Below are positions 1 through 4,821 of a stretch of DNA of 7,152 nucleotides, piece after piece. Source of the DNA: Flavobacteriales bacterium (lineage in GTDB: Bacteria > Bacteroidota > Bacteroidia > Flavobacteriales > BACL11); NCBI GenBank assembly GCA_018695965.1, contig JABHQB010000141.1, positions 1 through 7,152 on the forward strand, read 5' to 3'. The notes under the pieces are model-generated. The model was not told the DNA's origin and did not search any database. It worked only from the letters and a program-made list of their open reading frames with translations. The number at the start of each line of letters is the position of its first letter. The first letter of the stretch is position 1. The position numbers and the translations under genes were made by a program.

Positions 1-291
1 GTAGGACCTTTGTTTCAAACTCCTGAAGAAGCTGCAAAACAAGCAGTAGAAAATGATGTTCATATTATTGGAATTTCATCTTTAGCTGCCGGACATAAAA
101 CACTGGTGCCAAAAGTAATTTCTGCCTTAACTGATTTTGACAGAGAAGATATCTTAGTAATTGCTGGGGGTGTTATTCCAAAACAAGATTATGATTATTT
201 ATTAAATAACGGAGTAAGCGGAATATTTGGGCCAGGAACAGTAATTGCTGAATCAGCAATAGAAATCTTAAACAAATTATTTAAAAAATAA
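1..291 (+). CDS. scpA: Methylmalonyl-CoA mutase large subunit, C-terminal fragment (5' end outside window)
   Basis: This is the last 96 residues of the large, catalytic subunit of adenosylcobalamin-dependent methylmalonyl-CoA mutase, a cytoplasmic enzyme that interconverts (R)-methylmalonyl-CoA and succinyl-CoA in propionate and odd-chain or branched amino acid metabolism. The frame is open from base 1, so the gene begins upstream of the window; the TTG at base 10 is internal, not a start. The fragment is the C-terminal part of the Rossmann-like B12-binding domain. Visible family signatures are the opening GPLFQTPEEAA, the S-x-L motif (fragment residues 26-28) followed by AAGHKTLVP, the Gly-Gly of VIAGGVIP (56-57), and the closing IFGPGT. 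The DxHxxG motif with the cobalt-ligating His would lie just upstream and cannot be seen. The reading frame is intact to its TAA stop. It converges on the HMA-like gene with only 18 bases between stops and no visible terminator hairpin. Confidence 0.95.
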   Translation, partial: VGPLFQTPEEAAKQAVENDVHIIGISSLAAGHKTLVPKVISALTDFDREDILVIAGGVIPKQDYDYLLNNGVSGIFGPGTVIAESAIEILNKLFKK

Positions 292-309
292 TCAAGAAAA
301 TTAAATTCC

Positions 310-657
310 CTAATTCTCTGGATCAATAAATTCTAAATGTTGACAACAACTCGGTAAATCATCATGTGCTTTTCTATTTGCTTTTACATCATCAGCATCA
401 TAACCTATATTTGAGATTGTTGTTCTAATATTTTCTACAGAATTCTTTTTTGTTTTGAAAGTAATACTTAGGACCTGAGTTTCAATATCTAAATTTACTG
501 CTGTTACTCCTTTGGTAAATTGCATTTCTTTTTCAATACGATCTTTACAGCAAGTACCCTCACATTCCGCAGAAGTTTTAATTTGAACGGTTTGTTTTTG
601 TGAATATAAATTAACTGTAATCACATTTATTAAACAAAAGATGATTAATTTTCTCAT
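310..657 (-). CDS. Small secreted heavy-metal-associated (HMA)-like protein
   Basis: The product is 115 residues. It has a short signal peptide (basic start MRK, hydrophobic residues 4-18, probable cleavage near LYS-QK at 19/20), so it probably acts in the periplasm or at the envelope. Residues 21-90 fit the HMA ferredoxin-like metal-binding fold: a first strand TVQIKT, a Cys-rich loop, a helix KDRIEKEMQFTKGV, a strand VNLDIETQVLSITF, and a final helix ending in GYDADDV. The usual CxxC of this family is altered to C32-x3-C36-C37. A second vicinal pair, C104-C105, lies in a tail beginning DLPSCC, which I recall from other Bacteroidota secreted HMA proteins. The likely role is binding Cu(I) or another soft metal. 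It starts 20 bases after the receptor gene stops, on the same strand, so it is probably the last gene of that operon. The family call is fairly secure; the metal and partners are inferred. Confidence 0.85.
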   Translation of the reverse strand: MRKLIIFCLINVITVNLYSQKQTVQIKTSAECEGTCCKDRIEKEMQFTKGVTAVNLDIETQVLSITFKTKKNSVENIRTTISNIGYDADDVKANRKAHDDLPSCCQHLEFIDPEN

Positions 658-677
658 AATTAGTTTTATTTAAATTA

Positions 678-2918
678 TTATTTTATTTTATATCTTATTC
701 CAGTATAAATCATTCTTCCCATTACTGGAGCATAAATAAGAGACGCATCAAAAGCTGATGAAGTAGGATTCCCCGCATCAATTATCGGATTCTCTTGAGT
801 ATAGCTCAAAAGGTTTTCTCCACCTACATAAATACTAAAATCTTTAAATTTCTTTGTTACTTGAGCATTTATTAAGTAAAACGGATCAGACATGTGTTCT
901 GATCTATAATCTCCGAAAAGATCATCTATTTTATAAGAAGGCACTCTACTTTCACCTATATAATTCCAAGTAAGGTCAAACATCCATTTATCAAAATTTG
1001 TAGCATACGACATATTTACAAGTGCTCGATTTTTGGGTGTTAATGGAGCTATCTTTTCTGCACCATTATAAGTTGTATGAACATCATTAATTTTATAAGC
1101 TGCTTTCACATCAAATCTATCAAATAACTCGTACATAATATCTGCTTGTATGCTATTTGCATAAGAAGTTCCATCCAAATTATAAAAGGAAAGTTCTGAA
1201 GGTGTTTCAATATCTACAACAACTTGGTTTTCAAAATCAGTTCTATAAGCATCTAGGTTAATAGTACCTTCTCTCTCATTTAAATAAAAACAATAAGTAA
1301 GATTTGCTCCGTAATTCCATGCTATTTCAGGATTAAGTTCCTCTACTACATCAATAGTTCTTCCAGAAGCAAGAAAAGAAGCATTTTCTGCAAATACATT
1401 TGCAATTCTAAACGCTCTACCAGCAGAAAGTCTAATAGCAGTTTTTTCATTCGGATTGTACTTCATATTTAATCTAGGAACATAATTAAACTTTTTAGTA
1501 TTATTATAATAGTCTGCTCTAATTCCAGTAGTTATATTAAAAACATCACCCGATTTAAAAGTATATTCAGAAAAAAAACCCGACATTAAATCTAATCGTA
1601 TTTGATTATTAAAAGGAGTGTTTATATTTCCAGAAAAACTTTCTGTATATCTATCTGCATACTGGCTAAATCCATACTTAAAGATATTATCTGTGTTATT
1701 AATATAAGTTTGTCGTATGAAATTTAAATAAGCACTTTCTTGCAGAGATTCATAATTATTCTTTCCAAAAATAGCAGTCTGATTATGTAATCTAAAGGAG
1801 GTTTGTAATCCTGCACTTTTACCAGGTGTGTTTGGTTGAATCGCTCCAAATTTAGAGAATATCTCATATAAAGAATTATTAATATTAACAATATATCTAT
1901 CTTCTTTTGGAACAGAAGAAATTTGACCTCCTAACCTTTCTTCTATTAAAGCTTTTGCTAAAAGTTGCATACCATAATTAGGATTACCTTTATATTGCCA
2001 TCTATTCAATATATTTACTTGTTTAATCTTTGGAACATCTAAAAATTTATCTCCTATTCTCTCTCCTCCTAATTCTCCACGTTTATCAATTTCTTTATCA
2101 AAGTATGAAATATGTGTAAACAGATTAGATTGCCAATCTCCATTTTGTTTTGCAAAAAGCAAATTATTCTCTAATTTACCTTCCTGATTTATATAGGCAT
2201 TCCAAAATAATTTTGGAGCAGAATTTGGTTTATAATATTCCAGATTTATTTGTCCGGTTAAAGATTCAAATCCGTTTACAACTGATCCACTTCCTTTTAT
2301 TATTTGTATCGACTCAATCCAAGTGCCTGGAACATAAGAAAGTCCGTAAGAGGAAGACATACCTCTAATAAGTGGGATGTTTTCTTGTGTAATTTGAGTA
2401 TAAACTCCATCCAAACCAAGCATTTGTATTTGTTTTGACCCTGAAACTGCATCTGTAAATGTAACATCAACAGTTGCATTTGTACTAAAACTTTCCGATA
2501 AATTACAGCAAGCTGCTTTCTCTAACTCACCAGTTAAAATGGTTTGTACATTAATAGGATCTAGAGTAGAAACTTGAGTTGTATTTACCTTTCCTTTAAC
2601 TTCTACTTGTGATATTTTTACTGAACTTTCTAAAACAATATCATAATTACCCCATTCTTTTATCTCTTTTTTATAGCTTTGATAACCTATAAAAGTAACT
2701 ACTATAGTAGCAGGATAACTTTCTGGTTCATTTATCAGAAAAAAACCTTGTCCGTTGGATGTAGATCCAATAGTGGTTCCGTCCCAAACCACATTTGCTC
2801 CAGGGAGTGGACTTTCTTCACCAGTTGGAAGTATCTCCACTACCCTACCTTTTATTTGTTGTGCTTTTGTATCTATTGTTGCAACAAGCAACATTGAAAT
2901 TAAAATTATTCTTTTCAT
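678..2918 (-). CDS. TonB-dependent outer-membrane receptor, probable metal-related type
   Basis: The product is 746 residues, normal for a full-length TonB-dependent receptor that imports a ligand across the outer membrane using TonB-ExbBD energy. A signal peptide covers residues 1-19 (cleavage near TKA-QQ). Residues ~20-97 form a carboxypeptidase-regulatory-like beta-sandwich (IKGRVVE...PLPGANVVWDGTTIGSTSNGQGFF...FIGYQSY), common in Bacteroidota receptors. The plug follows at ~110-230, with conserved IQMLGLDGVYTQ, IPLIRGMSSSYGL, WIESIQIIKGSGSVVNGFESLTGQIN. The rest is a beta-barrel ending in an aromatic-rich strand, GIRYKIK. The plug contains an unusual vicinal pair C137-C138 (KAACCNLSESF). 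I recall this CCNLSESF-type plug from Bacteroidota receptors encoded beside HMA proteins, which supports metal or metal-chelate transport, but the substrate cannot be read from sequence. It lies between two Cys-rich genes on the same strand (gaps of 68 and 20 bases). Plus-strand reading frames inside it look like antisense shadows. Confidence 0.9.
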   Translation of the reverse strand: MKRIILISMLLVATIDTKAQQIKGRVVEILPTGEESPLPGANVVWDGTTIGSTSNGQGFFLINEPESYPATIVVTFIGYQSYKKEIKEWGNYDIVLESSVKISQVEVKGKVNTTQVSTLDPINVQTILTGELEKAACCNLSESFSTNATVDVTFTDAVSGSKQIQMLGLDGVYTQITQENIPLIRGMSSSYGLSYVPGTWIESIQIIKGSGSVVNGFESLTGQINLEYYKPNSAPKLFWNAYINQEGKLENNLLFAKQNGDWQSNLFTHISYFDKEIDKRGELGGERIGDKFLDVPKIKQVNILNRWQYKGNPNYGMQLLAKALIEERLGGQISSVPKEDRYIVNINNSLYEIFSKFGAIQPNTPGKSAGLQTSFRLHNQTAIFGKNNYESLQESAYLNFIRQTYINNTDNIFKYGFSQYADRYTESFSGNINTPFNNQIRLDLMSGFFSEYTFKSGDVFNITTGIRADYYNNTKKFNYVPRLNMKYNPNEKTAIRLSAGRAFRIANVFAENASFLASGRTIDVVEELNPEIAWNYGANLTYCFYLNEREGTINLDAYRTDFENQVVVDIETPSELSFYNLDGTSYANSIQADIMYELFDRFDVKAAYKINDVHTTYNGAEKIAPLTPKNRALVNMSYATNFDKWMFDLTWNYIGESRVPSYKIDDLFGDYRSEHMSDPFYLINAQVTKKFKDFSIYVGGENLLSYTQENPIIDAGNPTSSAFDASLIYAPVMGRMIYTGIRYKIK

Positions 2919-2950
2919 TTTATCAATATTTAGTTTGGATTAAATTAAAT

Positions 2951-2971
2951 CATACAGAATTTGTCTGTATG
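2951..2971. promoter_or_regulatory. Perfect 8-bp inverted repeat between the Cys-rich gene and the receptor gene
   Basis: The arms CATACAGA (2951-2958) and TCTGTATG (2964-2971) are exact inverted copies separated by 5 bases. The element sits in the 68-base gap between the stop of the Cys-rich gene and the receptor start, about 33 bases before the receptor ATG. It could be a regulator operator, an intercistronic mRNA hairpin that alters relative expression, or a weak terminator. On the minus strand it is followed by ATTTAATTTAA rather than a clean U-run, so efficient termination is unlikely. Its function is unproven; the symmetry is read directly. Confidence 0.5.
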
Positions 2972-2986
2972 CACTTAAACCTAATC

Positions 2987-3439
2987 CTATAAAAGAAAAG
3001 ATTGTATTTCTGGTAATATTGGTTTTGTCAGCAGAGGCGGTGATTCTGACTGAAAATGAGTAATTAAATTATGATTTATAGATCTGAATAAGTTATTTTG
3101 TATTATCTTAAGAAGAGAGATCTCTTTACAATCTGTAATCTTTTGTTGTTGTACAACTACTGTTTCAAAAGTAAATTGCAACAGTTCAGTATCTTTCTCA
3201 CAACCATCTGTTGTTGGACAACATGATTTTTGCATTTTTTCTGTCTTACAACAGGACTCCTTTTCTATATCTATATTACAAGATATTTGTTTCTCAGTCT
3301 TACAATTTGGAACTTGATCTCCTAGGTATAAAGAAAACCCTTTATCACAATTCATTTTAGAAATATGAGACCCTATAGTTAAAAACATAACTAATGTAAC
3401 TAGAATCAATACATATATATTTTTTGCAATTTTGATCAT
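2987..3439 (-). CDS. Small Cys-rich exported or membrane-anchored protein, HYC_CC_PP-like
   Basis: The product is 150 residues with one hydrophobic N-terminal segment (about residues 8-23), either a signal peptide or a membrane anchor that places the rest outside the cytoplasm. Nine cysteines lie between residues 31 and 104: C31, C46, C54, C63-C64, C73-C74, C80 and C104. The central part is Lys/Glu-rich with repeated KTEK and SCC motifs, and the C-terminal region has a Ser-Pro-Pro at 133-135. This layout (hydrophobic start, Cys near its end, CC pairs, late PP) matches my memory of the Bacteroidota HYC_CC_PP family. However, the His-Tyr-Cys signature is not intact: SKMNC occupies its place, with His25 six residues earlier. 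Metal binding is likely from composition, but no biochemical function is known to me. As the first gene of the presumed operon, it lies 68 bases upstream of the TonB-dependent receptor gene. The coding call is strong; the family call is moderate. Confidence 0.75.
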   Translation of the reverse strand: MIKIAKNIYVLILVTLVMFLTIGSHISKMNCDKGFSLYLGDQVPNCKTEKQISCNIDIEKESCCKTEKMQKSCCPTTDGCEKDTELLQFTFETVVVQQQKITDCKEISLLKIIQNNLFRSINHNLITHFQSESPPLLTKPILPEIQSFLL

Positions 3440-3448
3440 AATCTATAA

Positions 3449-3474
3449 CAAAAATACAAAAATTTATTGACAAA
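3449..3474 (-). promoter_or_regulatory. Possible Bacteroidota-type promoter for the metal-type operon
   Basis: On the minus strand, TATTTTTG (3456-3449) matches the Bacteroidota -7 consensus TAnnTTTG exactly. A TTTG at 3474-3471, at the end of a nine-T run, could serve as the -33 element. The spacer is only 14 bases, shorter than the usual ~17-23, and the -7 box ends just 9 bases before the ATG, so a transcript starting here would have almost no leader. In such AT-rich DNA a chance match is quite possible. The element is listed because it is the only exact -7 match I saw in the 89-base gap upstream of the operon. Confidence 0.25.
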
Positions 3475-3528
3475 AAAAAACATTGAAGAAAATTACCTTA
3501 GATTGAATCCTCTAGAAAGTATAAAAAT

Positions 3529-4740
3529 CTAAAAAGAGAGAATTGTTTTCTTAATAATCTCTACACATTTTATTAGTTGTTCTTCTGTTATAACAAGTGG
3601 AGGAGCAAAACGAATAATATCTCCATGGGTAGGTTTTGCCAGCAACCCATTGTCTCTTAGTTTAAGGCAAACATCCCAAGCTTCTTTTCCATTTTTAGGT
3701 TTGATAACAATAGCATTTAATAACCCTTTGCCTCTTACTAAGGTAATCATGTCATTTTCAAAATTATCCAATTCACTTCTAAGTATTTTTCCTAAACGCT
3801 CTGCATTATCAGACAATTTCTCTTCTTTTATTACTTCAAGTGCTGCAATAGCTACTTTATTAGCAAGTGGATTACCTCCAAATGTAGAACCATGCTCTCC
3901 TGGCCTAATACACATCATTATATCATCATTTGCAAGTACTGCCGAAACAGGAAAAACTCCTCCAGAGATAGCTTTTCCTAGAATTAAAATATCAGGGTTA
4001 ACATCTTCATGATCTACCGCTAATAATTTCCCAGTACGAGCAATTCCTGTTTGTACTTCATCTGCAACAAACAATACTCCCGCCTGTTTACATAAATTAT
4101 AAGCTCCTTTCAAATAACCTTCATCTGGAACAAAAACACCCGCTTCACCTTGTATCGGTTCTAGCATGAACCCTGCAATATTGGGGTCTTTTAAAGCTTC
4201 TTTTAAAGAGTTTAAATCATTATAAGGAATATTTATAAATCCTGGAGTATAAGGACCAAATTCATCTCTTGCATCAGGGTCATTACTAAAAGAAATTATC
4301 GTAGTTGTTCTTCCATGAAAATTTCCATCACACACAATAATTTTTGCTGTCTCGGGAGCTAACCCCTTCTTCTGATAACTCCATTTTCTACAGAGTTTAA
4401 GTGCTGTTTCTACCGCCTCAGCTCCTGTATTCATTGGCAAAACCTTATCAAAACCAAAATAATCCGTAATGTATTTTTCGTATTCACCTAAAGTATCATT
4501 ATAAAAAGCCCTAGAAGTAAGAGTTAAGACATCTGACTGTTTTTTAAGTGCATCTACAATTTTAGGATGGCAATGCCCCTGATTTACTGCAGAATAAGAA
4601 GATAAGAAATCATAATATCTTTTTCCTTCTACATCCCATACAAAAACTCCCTCTCCTTTTGCCAATACTACGGGAAGTGGATGATAGTTATGTGCTCCAT
4701 ACTTATCTTCTAATTCTATATATTCTTCTGATGATTTCAT
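3529..4740 (-). CDS. rocD: Ornithine--oxo-acid aminotransferase
   Basis: The product is 403 residues, the usual full length for ornithine aminotransferase, a cytoplasmic PLP enzyme of class III (fold type I). It transfers the delta-amino group of ornithine to 2-oxoglutarate, giving glutamate-5-semialdehyde and linking arginine and ornithine breakdown to proline and glutamate. The N-terminus is characteristic of the family (KYGAHNYHPLPVVLAKGEG, then VWDVEGKRYYDFLSSYSAVNQGH). Other signatures are NTGAEAVETALKL (phosphate-binding loop and substrate region), GNFHGRT, EPIQGEAGV, the cofactor Asp in ADEVQTG (D227) and the Schiff-base lysine in ILGKAISGG (K256). The frame is intact with all key residues. 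It appears to be its own transcription unit: a strong terminator separates it from the upstream gene, and an 11-bp inverted repeat ends three bases before its ATG, suggesting regulated expression. No clear terminator is visible after its stop. Confidence 0.96.
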   Translation of the reverse strand: MKSSEEYIELEDKYGAHNYHPLPVVLAKGEGVFVWDVEGKRYYDFLSSYSAVNQGHCHPKIVDALKKQSDVLTLTSRAFYNDTLGEYEKYITDYFGFDKVLPMNTGAEAVETALKLCRKWSYQKKGLAPETAKIIVCDGNFHGRTTTIISFSNDPDARDEFGPYTPGFINIPYNDLNSLKEALKDPNIAGFMLEPIQGEAGVFVPDEGYLKGAYNLCKQAGVLFVADEVQTGIARTGKLLAVDHEDVNPDILILGKAISGGVFPVSAVLANDDIMMCIRPGEHGSTFGGNPLANKVAIAALEVIKEEKLSDNAERLGKILRSELDNFENDMITLVRGKGLLNAIVIKPKNGKEAWDVCLKLRDNGLLAKPTHGDIIRFAPPLVITEEQLIKCVEIIKKTILSF

Positions 4741-4743
4741 TTA

Positions 4744-4770
4744 TTATATTTTAGGATTGCTAAAATATAA
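4744..4770. promoter_or_regulatory. Perfect 11-bp inverted repeat immediately upstream of rocD
   Basis: The arms TTATATTTTAG (4744-4754) and CTAAAATATAA (4760-4770) are exact inverted copies with a 5-base spacer, GATTG. The right arm reaches into the A-tract that forms the U-run of the upstream terminator, and the left arm ends three bases before the rocD start codon. An AT-rich palindrome here could be an operator. An Lrp/AsnC-type amino-acid regulator is a reasonable guess for an ornithine-catabolic gene, but the site itself does not identify the protein. If transcribed, it would instead fold into a hairpin covering the ribosome-loading region. It also contains TATATTTT on the minus strand, one base off the Bacteroidota -7 consensus. 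Confidence 0.6.
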
Positions 4771-4800
4771 AAAAAATCTCCCAACATTTCTGATGGGAGA
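4769..4800 (-). terminator. Rho-independent terminator of the secreted modular protein gene
   Basis: Read on the minus strand, a 7-bp GC-rich stem (TCTCCCA / TGGGAGA, 4800-4794 with 4783-4777) is extended inward, past one T-T mismatch, by two more pairs closing a GAAA tetraloop. Eight consecutive T residues follow directly (4776-4769). A flanking G-T wobble and A-T pairs can lengthen the stem outward. It lies 21 bases beyond the stop of the exoprotein gene, exactly where its transcript should end. In the plus direction the stem is followed by only four T residues, so it is mainly a minus-strand terminator. Confidence 0.9.
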
Positions 4801-4821
4801 CTTTTAATAATAGAAAACTTT

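Noticed and set aside
10..291. TTG at base 10 as the start of a small 93-residue protein
   Set aside because: The frame is open to the window edge and the residues before the TTG (VGP) continue the mutase signature, so this is an internal codon of a larger gene.
2150..2992. Plus-strand reading frames of 62-72 residues at 2150-2368, 2679-2897, 2755-2943 and 2795-2992
   Set aside because: They lie wholly or mostly antisense to the receptor gene, overlap one another, and have no recognisable domain.
3508..3520. TCTAGA palindrome after the rocD stop as part of a terminator
   Set aside because: It is only a six-base restriction-site-like palindrome with no loop and no U-run following; I see no convincing rocD terminator.
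3650..4012. 120-residue plus-strand frame inside rocD
   Set aside because: It is antisense to well-conserved aminotransferase sequence including the PLP lysine region; its Ser/Leu-rich composition is typical of a shadow.
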